46,018 bases of DNA. Source: Bacteroidetes bacterium QH_7_62_13. Its GTDB lineage: Bacteria; Bacteroidota; Rhodothermia; Rhodothermales; Salinibacteraceae. The notes below the pieces were generated by a model. It saw nothing but the letters and a program-made list of their open reading frames with translations, was not told the DNA's origin and ran no database searches. Location of the stretch: NCBI GenBank assembly GCA_003023365.1, contig PXTG01000002.1:1-46018 (forward strand), given 5' to 3'. Both the position numbers and the translations under genes were made by a program. Positions 10,331 through 19,287 of this stretch are shown in pieces. Every line of letters starts with the position of its first letter. The first letter of the stretch is position 1.

Positions 10331-10978
10331 CTACCCTTCGTCAATCACGAAGAGTGGCTGATCAAACTCGACGGGCTCGGCGTCTTCGACCAAGATCTCC
10401 TGGATCGTGCCCGACGTCTCGCACTCGATCTCGTTCATCAACTTCATCGCCTCGATGATGCAGAGAACGTCCCCCTCAGAGACCGAGTCGCCTACTTCGA
10501 CGAAGGGGTCGGCATCGGGAGATGGAGCGCGGTAGAAGGTGCCCACGATGGGGGCCTTCACGACGTGCCCCTCCGCGGCGGTCTCCGTCTCGGTTTCCGC
10601 CGCCTCGTCTTCGCCCTCCTCCTGGGCCGAGGTCGCGGCGGACGAGGCGCCGTCCCGGGTCGACCCGTTTCCGGCGGCCGCCTGCTGGGTACCGCCCGAG
10701 GGAGCGTGCTGCGGCTGAGCAGGCTGTTGAGACGGGCCCGGGTGCTGAGCGGGCGGTGCCTGCTGCGGTTGGGGGGGCGGTGCTTGCCGTGGCTGGGGCG
10801 GGCCGTATCCCCCTTGAGCAGCGTAGCCTCCCTGCCCCCCGTAACTGGCCGGTTGCATGAGCACCTGCGGGCTGTTCTGTCGGATCGTGAGCTTGAAGTC
10901 GTCTTCTTCAATCTCAATCTCCGACACGTCGCTCTCGGCAACGAGGCGCAGCAATTCCTGAATCTTTGAGACCTTCAT
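10331..10978 (-). CDS. accB: Acetyl-CoA carboxylase biotin carboxyl carrier protein
   Basis: '[34 protein letters not shown]', long P/Q/G-rich linker, biotinylation motif '[13 protein letters not shown]'. Confidence 0.97.
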   Translation of the reverse strand: MKVSKIQELLRLVAESDVSEIEIEEDDFKLTIRQNSPQVLMQPASYGGQGGYAAQGGYGPPQPRQAPPPQPQQAPPAQHPGPSQQPAQPQHAPSGGTQQAAAGNGSTRDGASSAATSAQEEGEDEAAETETETAAEGHVVKAPIVGTFYRAPSPDADPFVEVGDSVSEGDVLCIIEAMKLMNEIECETSGTIQEILVEDAEPVEFDQPLFVIDEG

Positions 10979-11045
10979 GCGACTTGTGGGTGTCTGTGAG
11001 AACGCCTGCGGGCACGCATCCTATCGAATGGAAGCAATCCAGTCC

Positions 11046-11630
11046 CTACACGGTGGGACCTTCGGCTTCTGAGACGCGCGTCTCGTACTCCCCGGTCTTC
11101 GTATTGACGCGCACCACGTCGCCCTCGTTGATGAAGAGCGGCACGTCGACGGTCGCCCCGCTCTGGAGCGTCGCGGGCTTGTCGCCCCCCTGCGCCGTGT
11201 CGCCCTTCACGCCCGGCGTCGTCTCTTCCACCTCGAGTTCCACCTTCAGCGGCACCTCGGTGCGAAGCGGCTCCTCCGTGTCGGTGCGGAACAAGATATC
11301 GACGTCCCCGCCCTCCTTCAGATACTCGCGCCCCTCCACCTGCTCCGGCGGCATCGAGAACTGCTCGTACGACTCCTGATCCATGAAGTGGAGGCCGTAG
11401 TCGTCCTCGTAGAGATACTGGTGCCGGCGCCGCTCCACGCGAACCTCGTCGACATCAGCCCCGGCCCGGAACGTCTCCTCCACCTCGTGGCCGTCCTTCA
11501 CATTCTTGAGGGTCGTGCGCACGAACGCCCCGCCCTTCCCCGGCTTCACGTGCAGGAAGTCAACGATCTCCCAGAGATCGTCCTTCCAGATGAACGTCAT
11601 TCCATTGCGAAAGTCACTGGTGTCCGCCAT
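11046..11630 (-). CDS. efp: Elongation factor P
   Basis: 'ADTSDFRNGMTFIWKDDLWEIVDFLHVKPGKGGAFVRTTLKNVKDGHEVEETFRAGADVDEVRVERR..YLYED'. Confidence 0.97.
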   Translation of the reverse strand: MADTSDFRNGMTFIWKDDLWEIVDFLHVKPGKGGAFVRTTLKNVKDGHEVEETFRAGADVDEVRVERRRHQYLYEDDYGLHFMDQESYEQFSMPPEQVEGREYLKEGGDVDILFRTDTEEPLRTEVPLKVELEVEETTPGVKGDTAQGGDKPATLQSGATVDVPLFINEGDVVRVNTKTGEYETRVSEAEGPTV

Positions 11631-11804
11631 ACGCCAGGTGTAGCTGCTCCATTCAAAAGGGATGATAGATAACCAATATACTGCCTCGCGGCCGGTGGTG
11701 TCAATTTGGCGCCGATGAATCGACGTCGAACCACGGCATTTTGTACCAAAATCCCGCGGTCGATCTTTGTTGCGGATTCCGTGCTTCTCTCGTCGTCAAT
11801 TCAT

Positions 11805-12572
11805 CTACCGAAACGTCTTTTCCTTGCTGAGGGCGGCGGGAAGGTCCGTCACCCCGAACGGGCCGTGGCGGTAGAGAAAGGGCTCGCCGTACGTGGCCCC
11901 CACCTTGTAGCCGTAGGTCCGAGCACGTGACTTCACCCACTCAAAAAACTCCGGATTCGACACGAACGTCTCCGGCTCGTCCGCGTCGGCCTCGTAGTCC
12001 GGGTTGTGGAACTGCGACTCGAAGGCCTGTAGCGCGTCGATGCGACGGTCCCACACCTCCGTCACGTCCACCACAAGGGTTGGTTCGAAGGGCACGGCCT
12101 GCATGTAGTGCAGCACGTGGTGCGGGCGCCAGGGGTCTTGAAGCGTGCCGTCCGGACCGGTCGTTTCAATGGTCTGGAGGCCGCCGTAGTAAAGCGCATC
12201 GGTCGAGAGCTCGGCCGCGTCTTTGTGGTCGGGATGCCGACTCTCCGGGGCATTAATGAGCACGATGTGGGGACGGTAGCGGCGCACGACCTCAATCACG
12301 CGGCGCTGGTTCTGCTTCGAGTTGCGGATGTCCCCGTCCATCATGTCGAGATTCTCCCGCGCCGTGAGACCAATGATCTCCGACGCACGCTCGGCCTCTT
12401 TCATCCGTAACTCCGGGGTTCCCCGCGATCCGAGTTGGCCCTTCGTAAAGTCGACGATGCCCACGTCGTACCCCTGCTGGGCGAGGAGGCATACGGTGCC
12501 GCCCGCGCACAGCTCTACGTCATCGGGATGGGCGGCAAGGGCGAGGACATCAAGGGTGGGCATGACAGACAC
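11805..12572 (-). CDS. bshB1: Bacillithiol biosynthesis deacetylase BshB1 (PIG-L/LmbE family)
   Basis: 'DVLALAAHPDDVELCAGGTVCLLAQQGYDVGIVDFTKGQLGSRGTPELRMKEAERASEIIGL' AHPDD motif; 'PESRHPDHKDAAEL'. Confidence 0.88.
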   Translation of the reverse strand: MSVMPTLDVLALAAHPDDVELCAGGTVCLLAQQGYDVGIVDFTKGQLGSRGTPELRMKEAERASEIIGLTARENLDMMDGDIRNSKQNQRRVIEVVRRYRPHIVLINAPESRHPDHKDAAELSTDALYYGGLQTIETTGPDGTLQDPWRPHHVLHYMQAVPFEPTLVVDVTEVWDRRIDALQAFESQFHNPDYEADADEPETFVSNPEFFEWVKSRARTYGYKVGATYGEPFLYRHGPFGVTDLPAALSKEKTFR

Positions 12573-12637
12573 GTTCTTGCAGAATTACTATTTGAAAAGG
12601 AGACCGCCCGAATCGAGTCGAGAAAGCCGTGAAACGT

Positions 12638-12706
12638 GACTCGTGATGCGTGACTCTGTGACCAAAGCCCTCATCTCACGCATCACTCTTCACGCATCAC
12701 GAAGTC
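12638..12706. repeat. Intergenic inverted/direct short repeat cluster (TCACGCATCAC family)
   Basis: GTGATGCGTGA at 12643-12653; TCACGCATCAC at 12676-12686 and 12690-12700. One inverted and two direct copies between bshB1 and leuS. Confidence 0.8.
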
Positions 12707-12756
12707 AGACCAATCCAACACTTGGCTTGAGGCGAAGCTGCCGCTCCGAAACGCAC

Positions 12757-15369
12757 TCACCCCGTCACGAAATTGACGATCTGCCCGGGCACGTAAATCT
12801 CGCGCTGAGTGTCTTTCCCGTCGAGGTGCCGGGCCACGTTCTCGTCTTCCTTGGCCGAAGTGAGCACGTCGTCTTCGTCCGCATCGGCGTCCACCTCGAT
12901 GGTGCCCCGTACGGTGCCGTTCACCTGGACGGCCATCTCTACAACTTCTCGCTGGAGGAGCTCCTCCTCGTACTCGGGCCAGTCTTCGTGGGCCAGGCTG
13001 TCGTCGTGGCCGAGGCGGGCCCAGAGCTCTTCGGCCAGATGGGGCGCGAACGGGCTCAGGAGGAGGACGAACGGTTCGGCGGTCGCGCGGGGCATCGTGT
13101 CCCACTTGTTCGCGGCGTTCACAAACTCCATCATCGCCGCGATGGCCGTGTTGAAGTCAAGGTTCTCAATGTCGGTCGTCACGGCCTCGATGGTTTGGTG
13201 CAGCTCGCGGAGCTGGTCGCGAGACGGGTCGTCGTCGGTGACCGTCGGCTCGCCACTGTCGTCGTCGATCAGAAGACGCCACGCGCGGTTCAGGAAGCGG
13301 TGGACCCCCTCCACGTCGTCGGTGCTCCACGGTTTGTCCTGCTCCAGCGGCCCCATGAACATTTCGTAGAGGCGAAGCGTGTCGGCCCCGTACTCGTCGA
13401 CCACGTCGTCGGGGTTGATGACGTTGCCCCGGCTTTTGCTCATCTTGTGACTGCGGGCATTGACCCGTACGTCCGGACGGTCGTTCAGGACGAACACGTC
13501 GCCGTCCTTCTCGACCTCGTCTTCGTCGAGCTCGGTACGTTCGACCTCTTTCCCGGTACGGGTGTCCACGCCCCCCTCCACGTGCTCGACGGACACGTAC
13601 TGGCCGTCCTCGTCCACGAAGGCGGTGTACTCCTTCTCCCCCAGAATCATGCCCTGATGGACGAGGGTCTGGAAGGGTTCTTTCGTCGAGACGACGCCGG
13701 CGTCGTAGAGCACCTTGTGCCAGAAGCGGGCGTAGAGCAGGTGGAGCACGGCGTGCTCGGAGCCGCCCACGTACAGGTCCACCGGCATCCAGTACTGCTC
13801 TTTCTCCGGATCGACCAGTTGGTCGTCGTTCTCCGGATCGATGAAGCGGAGGTAGTACCAGCACGAGCCCGCCCACTGGGGCATCGTATTGGTTTCTCGT
13901 TTGGCGGGCTCGCCGGTCTTCGGGTCGGTGGTATTCACCCAGTCCTCGATGGTGGACAGCGGTCCTTCGGGCGTGCCGCTCGGCTCGAACGTCTCCAGGT
14001 CGGGGAGGGTCACGGGCAGTTCCTCCTCCGGGACCGGCTTGTCCTCCCCGTCTTCGGTAAAGACGATGGGGAACGGTTCGCCCCAGTAGCGCTGTCGACT
14101 GAAGAGCCAGTCTTGAAGCTGATAGTTGACGCTGCGCTCCCCCCTGCCCTTCTCTTCAAGCCACTCAACGATGGCGTCGATCGCCTCGTCGTTGTGCAGG
14201 CCGTTGAGACTCACGTCTTCGTTGGCGGAGTTGACGTGAGGCCCGTCATCGGTGTAGGCCTCTTCCGTCACGTTGCCCCCCTCCACGACTTCACGAATCG
14301 GAAGGCCAAACTTCTCGGCGAAGGCATAGTCCCGCTCGTCGTGGGCGGGAACGGCCATGATGGCGCCGGTGCCGTAGGACGTGAGGACGTAATCGGCCAC
14401 CCAGACGGGAATTTCTTCGCCGTTGACCGGGTTCACGGCGTACCCCCCCGTGAACACGCCCGTTTTCTCGCCCTTCTGGGCCTTCCGCTCGCGCTCACTT
14501 TTGCGCCGGGCCTCTTCACAGTAGGCTTCTACCTCGGCCCGGTGCTGGTCGGTCGTGATTTCGTCGACCAAGTTGTGCTCGGGGGCCAGCACCATGTAGG
14601 TGGCGCCAAACAGGGTGTCGGGACGGGTGGTGTAGACGTCCAGCGAGTCGTCCACGCCCACAAGGTCAAAATGTACGTTCGCCCCCTCCGACCGACCGAT
14701 CCAGTTGCGCTGCATCTCTTTCGTGCTCTCCGGCCAGTCGAGGTCGTCGAGGCCCTCCAGCAGGCGGTCGGCGTACTCGGTGATCTTGAGGACCCACTGT
14801 CGCATGGGGACTCGTTCACAGGGGTACCCGCCCCGCTCACTCTTGCCGTCGATGACCTCCTCGTTGGCTAGGACGGTCCCCAATTCTTCGCACCACCATA
14901 CGGGTTCTTCGGACTGGTACGCGAGCCCCTTCTCGTAGAGCTTCAGGAAGATCCACTGCGTCCACTTGTAGTAGTCGGGGTCGGTGGTATTGACCTCGCG
15001 CTGCCAGTCGTACGAGAAGCCGAGGCGCTTGAGCTGCTCCCGAAACTGATTGATGTTCTCGCGGGTCGTCTCGCGCGGATGGGTGTTGGTCTTCAGGGCG
15101 TACTGCTCCGCGGGCAGACCGAAGGCGTCCCATCCGATGGGATGCAGCACATTGACCCCCTGCATCCGCTTGTACCGCGCCACGATATCGGTGGCCGTGT
15201 ATCCTTCCGGGTGTCCCACGTGGAGACCCGACCCGCTGGGATAGGGAAACATGTCGAGCACGTAGACCTTCTCCTCGTCATCCGGGATCTCGTCCGGCGT
15301 GCGGAAGGTCTGGTGCTCCTCCCAATGCTCTTGCCACTTGGGTTCGATTTCGTGGAATGGATAGGCCAT
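12757..15369 (-). CDS. leuS: Leucyl-tRNA synthetase
   Basis: '[54 protein letters not shown]', '[15 protein letters not shown]' KMSKS. Confidence 0.98.
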   Translation of the reverse strand: MAYPFHEIEPKWQEHWEEHQTFRTPDEIPDDEEKVYVLDMFPYPSGSGLHVGHPEGYTATDIVARYKRMQGVNVLHPIGWDAFGLPAEQYALKTNTHPRETTRENINQFREQLKRLGFSYDWQREVNTTDPDYYKWTQWIFLKLYEKGLAYQSEEPVWWCEELGTVLANEEVIDGKSERGGYPCERVPMRQWVLKITEYADRLLEGLDDLDWPESTKEMQRNWIGRSEGANVHFDLVGVDDSLDVYTTRPDTLFGATYMVLAPEHNLVDEITTDQHRAEVEAYCEEARRKSERERKAQKGEKTGVFTGGYAVNPVNGEEIPVWVADYVLTSYGTGAIMAVPAHDERDYAFAEKFGLPIREVVEGGNVTEEAYTDDGPHVNSANEDVSLNGLHNDEAIDAIVEWLEEKGRGERSVNYQLQDWLFSRQRYWGEPFPIVFTEDGEDKPVPEEELPVTLPDLETFEPSGTPEGPLSTIEDWVNTTDPKTGEPAKRETNTMPQWAGSCWYYLRFIDPENDDQLVDPEKEQYWMPVDLYVGGSEHAVLHLLYARFWHKVLYDAGVVSTKEPFQTLVHQGMILGEKEYTAFVDEDGQYVSVEHVEGGVDTRTGKEVERTELDEDEVEKDGDVFVLNDRPDVRVNARSHKMSKSRGNVINPDDVVDEYGADTLRLYEMFMGPLEQDKPWSTDDVEGVHRFLNRAWRLLIDDDSGEPTVTDDDPSRDQLRELHQTIEAVTTDIENLDFNTAIAAMMEFVNAANKWDTMPRATAEPFVLLLSPFAPHLAEELWARLGHDDSLAHEDWPEYEEELLQREVVEMAVQVNGTVRGTIEVDADADEDDVLTSAKEDENVARHLDGKDTQREIYVPGQIVNFVTG

Positions 15370-15656
15370 GTCGGCGGAACGGATTGGGCGTTGGTCGGTC
15401 GGCGTCGCGCAACAGAAGGGGGTTGTACGCGACCGGTGGAGGGGTAGGATCCTTGTGGGAGGACGAAGAGTATCCAATAGCCCCGTAACTTGCTACGTCC
15501 CTCGGGAGAATTCAATCGTTTTCTGTCCGTCGCCGCTTCCGAACGGGAGGAGTTCATCGGTTGCGAGCGCCGCCAGCCTTTTGGGGACCGGATCGCTTCC
15601 AGGGGACGCCGTCCCACCAAGTCGTATCATTCTTCCTCCAACGACAACCCGCCCCA

Positions 15657-16088
15657 ATGCCCGACGTTGACACCCCCGACCTCCAATCCCTCCTCGCAAA
15701 CGCCGAGACCATCGCGGTTGTCGGCTGTTCGGCCACCCCCACCCGAACGAGCCACAAGATTACCCGCTACATGCAGGATCGCGGCTATCGCATCGTCCCC
15801 GTAAATCCCAACTACGACGAGGTATTGAGCGAGCCCTGCTACCCGGACCTGCCGAGCATTCCGGACGACCTCGAAATCGACATCGTCAACATCTTTCGCG
15901 CCCCGCAGCACACGGCGGAGATGGTGCGCACGGCCATCGAGCGGCTGAAAACAACCGGTGTCCGACCCGCAATCTGGACGCAGCGAGGGGTGTCGAGCAC
16001 CGAGGCGGAAGAGCTGGCGGCGGAGGCGGGCCTTCCGTACGTGCGCAATCGGTGTATCAAGGTGATGTACGACCGACTATTTTCGTGA
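15657..16088 (+). CDS. CoA-binding domain protein (YccU-like)
   Basis: 'NAETIAVVGCSATPTRTSHKITRYMQDRGYRIVPVNPNYDEVLSEPCYPDLPSIPDDLEIDIVNIFR' Rossmann CoA-binding pattern. Confidence 0.88.
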   Translation: MPDVDTPDLQSLLANAETIAVVGCSATPTRTSHKITRYMQDRGYRIVPVNPNYDEVLSEPCYPDLPSIPDDLEIDIVNIFRAPQHTAEMVRTAIERLKTTGVRPAIWTQRGVSSTEAEELAAEAGLPYVRNRCIKVMYDRLFS

Positions 16089-16607
16089 GCCATGGGGCAC
16101 CGGGGGGCGTAGAACCCGCCCGGTTGGGCGCTGAGCCCGACATCTCTACGTGGCGTTCCACGACATACAAAACGGGACCCTGCGTGGGGGCCCGCAATCC
16201 CCATAGCCTTCCGTGAGGAGGGGTGCTATGGTCAAAAGAGCATGGCGAGCAATGCGTGTAGACGTGAGGGAGGCGAATCAATTCCAGGTGTGCGAGTGCG
16301 TTTTCTCAATCCCACATTTCCCTCGCAACCAAGCGGGACTTCAATAGCGCGATCCCGATGCCCTCGCGTACGGGCATGCCGTACGTCCCGATACAGCCGA
16401 CACGTTTCGTCTGCCTTCCCTGCATGTGCCGGGCCGCGATTTCGCGAGTCCATTTAGTCGGTCTTCTCTCATGGGCATCTCGTCCACGCATTAAACCCGC
16501 CGGATCGTGATCACCGAACTTCGTAGGGGGCATGTTTTTACAATGACCCCGACGCGGACGAGACGGTTTCTCCTGCTCATGCTTTCTCGAAGGGTTCTTA
16601 CGCTGCT

Positions 16608-17180
16608 GTGCTGCCGAGACGGGTCCCCATCCCCCCTTCTTTTTTCGACGAGGACACGGAAGCTCCCTTCGAGGAGTGCCTCGTGTGCGAACAATCTCTC
16701 CGCGACGGGACGACGGACTACGTCATCGAGAAAGGCTTTCGTTCGTTTGCGGACTACGACGTGGAGGAGACCGTCTTCGGGTATGCGCTGTGCATGTCCT
16801 GCCACGCCACGCTATCCGAGTCGTTCTCCGATACGTCCAAACAGCGGTGCCAGGCGTATCTCAGCGAACACATAGATCTTCGGTCCCGCACGGCCCTGCT
16901 TCTTGACGAAGACGCGGTCGACCCCGCCGAGTGGACCCAGAAGTGCGTCGTTCACGACACGCCCAAGGAGGAGCTTGAGGAGTATCAGATCCTCGCCCAT
17001 TGCCACGGTGACGACCTGTTACTCACCCACCTTCCCCTCCTCATCGGCGGCCCCGCCATCGACGCGCTCGTGCAGCGCCTCTCGAACGAGACACTCGACG
17101 AGCTCGGCGGCTTTCGGGACGAGTACTTCGGCCTTCCGCCCGAGCTGCAACGCAACGTGCAAGGGCCGGTCCTTGCCTAG
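16608..17180 (+). CDS. Hypothetical protein with two CxxC pairs (possible zinc-binding)
   Basis: 190 aa complete ORF; 'EECLVCEQSL...YALCMSCHATLS' and 'QKCVVHDTPKEELEEYQILAHCHGDDLLLTHLPLLIGGPAIDALVQRLS'. Confidence 0.7.
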   Translation: MLPRRVPIPPSFFDEDTEAPFEECLVCEQSLRDGTTDYVIEKGFRSFADYDVEETVFGYALCMSCHATLSESFSDTSKQRCQAYLSEHIDLRSRTALLLDEDAVDPAEWTQKCVVHDTPKEELEEYQILAHCHGDDLLLTHLPLLIGGPAIDALVQRLSNETLDELGGFRDEYFGLPPELQRNVQGPVLA

Positions 17181-17286
17181 GGAACGGCGGGACCCCGTCG
17201 CCCCTTCAGGGCATCGCCCAGGGTCCCGGCAGCACCGGCACGAACAAGCCCCCGTTTCTGCCTCCGAGAATGGATTCCGCCCGTAT

Positions 17287-19020
17287 ATGAAGTCCCTCAA
17301 CACGCTTCCCACGCTCGTCCTGGTTCTAGTTCTGATTGGCTGTTCGTCCAGCCAACCAGCCACAACCGGTTCCCCCACACCCGCTGAGCGGGACACGACA
17401 ACCGCCGCGGAAACGACTGAGGCCCAGACCTCGTCGTCGTCCGACACAACGGCGACACAGGACAAGTCAGCGGCACTCTCCGCGGCCCCACAGGACTGGT
17501 ACCGCCTCGGTGAGAACTCGCGCCACGCCCCCGGCCTCGCCACCCAATCGGCGCACGAGACCATGTTGGCCGACCGATCTCCCCGCGACACGGTCACGGT
17601 TGCCATCATCGACTCCGGCATCGACGTCGACCACGAAGACCTGGACGGCTCGATGTGGAGGAACGGCGACGAGGTGCCCGGCAATGAAACGGACGACGAT
17701 AACAACGGCTATGTCGACGACGTGCGGGGCTGGAACTTCATCGGGGGGCCCGACGGCGAAAACGTCGACGAGGACACCTACGAGCTCACCCGAATCTACG
17801 CGAGACTCCGCGATCGCTTCGCCGACGTGGACTCCGGGAAGGTTGCCCCCGAGGCCCGCGATGCCTACCAGCGCTTTCAAGAGATTAAGGCCACCTTCCA
17901 GGAAAAGCGCCAGCAGGCCGAAAAAGAACTCACCAACGTCCGGAAGGCCCGCGATGCCGTTCAGTTCTCGGAAAAGGTGCTCTCGAATTACCTCGGCACC
18001 AAAACCATCACGCGGGCGGCCGTTGATACGATCTCAACGTCCAGGCAAAAGGTCGTTCGGGCCCGCGATATTCTTCTCTACTTTTACCGGCAGGACCTTG
18101 CGCCCGAGGACCTCTATGACTACTACGACCACCTCAAGACCAGGGTCGAGTACAACTACGACCCGGACTTTACTCCACGGTCGATCGTCGGGGACAACTA
18201 CGCGGACAAGACCGAACGCATCTACGGCAACAACGACGTCGTCGGCCCGGATGCCAACCACGGCACCCACGTGAGCGGCATCGTTGCCGCCGAGCGGAAC
18301 AACGGCGTCGGGATCGACGGGGTGGCCAGTGGGGTGCGCCTCCTGCCCGTCCGGGCGGTGCCCAACGGGGACGAGCGCGACAAGGACGTCGCCAACGCCA
18401 TCCGCTACGCCGTCGACAACGGGGCCGATGTAATCAACATGAGCTTCGGCAAAGCCTACTCCCCCCACAAGGACGTGGTCGACGACGCCGTCCGGTACGC
18501 CGATTCCCTCGGGGTGCTCATGGTCCACGCCGCGGGAAACGACGGTGAGAACGTGGACTCAACCCAAAACTACCCCACTCGGCAGTACCGCGACGGGGGA
18601 TCGGCGAGTCTCTGGATTGAGGTCGGGGCCTCCTCCTGGAAGCAGGAGCCGAACCTCGCCGCCCCGTTCAGCAACTACGGGAACGAAACGGTCGATGTCT
18701 TCGCCCCCGGCCATTCCATTTACTCAACCGTCCCCGACGGCGAGTACGGGCGCAATGACGGCACGAGCATGGCGGCGCCGATGGTGTCGGGGGTGGCGGC
18801 GCTCATCATGGCCCACTATCCCGACCTCACGGCCGCGCAGGTGCGGGAGATCATCCTGGATACGGCCACCTCGTACGCGAACGTTGAGGTGACACGGCCG
18901 GGAAGCTCGGACGACACTGTCCGCTTCGGTCGGTTGTCGCGAACGGGCAGCATCGTCAATGCCCGCGATGCCCTTGAACGAGCCGGGCAGATGACCGACG
19001 CGACGACGAGTACTCGGTAG
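17287..19020 (+). CDS. S8 family (subtilisin-like) serine peptidase, lipoprotein
   Basis: Lipobox 'LVLVLIGCSSS'; catalytic Asp 'VTVAIIDSGIDVDHEDL', His 'NHGTHVSGIVAA', Ser 'GTSMAAPMVSGVAALI'. Confidence 0.94.
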   Translation: MKSLNTLPTLVLVLVLIGCSSSQPATTGSPTPAERDTTTAAETTEAQTSSSSDTTATQDKSAALSAAPQDWYRLGENSRHAPGLATQSAHETMLADRSPRDTVTVAIIDSGIDVDHEDLDGSMWRNGDEVPGNETDDDNNGYVDDVRGWNFIGGPDGENVDEDTYELTRIYARLRDRFADVDSGKVAPEARDAYQRFQEIKATFQEKRQQAEKELTNVRKARDAVQFSEKVLSNYLGTKTITRAAVDTISTSRQKVVRARDILLYFYRQDLAPEDLYDYYDHLKTRVEYNYDPDFTPRSIVGDNYADKTERIYGNNDVVGPDANHGTHVSGIVAAERNNGVGIDGVASGVRLLPVRAVPNGDERDKDVANAIRYAVDNGADVINMSFGKAYSPHKDVVDDAVRYADSLGVLMVHAAGNDGENVDSTQNYPTRQYRDGGSASLWIEVGASSWKQEPNLAAPFSNYGNETVDVFAPGHSIYSTVPDGEYGRNDGTSMAAPMVSGVAALIMAHYPDLTAAQVREIILDTATSYANVEVTRPGSSDDTVRFGRLSRTGSIVNARDALERAGQMTDATTSTR

Positions 19021-19287
19021 GACTCGCGGAGAGAGTCTTCGCACGCTCCGCCCCGACACCACCGATCCAAACCGGGAACCGGTGACACTGGTTTTTCGCG
19101 ATGGCCCCTCCGGTGTTGCTCCCAACTGACTTGCCCCTATCTCGCCGAAAGAAACCGGCTCCCATCCTCAAATTGTCTCTCGGAGAACAAAGGAAACAGA
19201 GGCGGTGCTCCTCAACGGACACGTAGATCTTGGCCTTTTACAGTCGGGGCCGTCGCCTCCAACATACCACCCTTCCTTGTATGCCCC

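Noticed and set aside
12643-14871. 742-aa plus-strand ORF opposite leuS
   Set aside because: Shadow ORF of leuS with no recognisable domain and biased composition.
16306-16533. Minus-strand ORF 'TKWTREIAARHMQGRQTKRVGCIGTYGMPVREGIGIALLKSRLVAREMWD' as a possible transposon or intron remnant
   Set aside because: No specific family could be recognised and there is no flanking repeat or duplication. Left as part of the unexplained gap.
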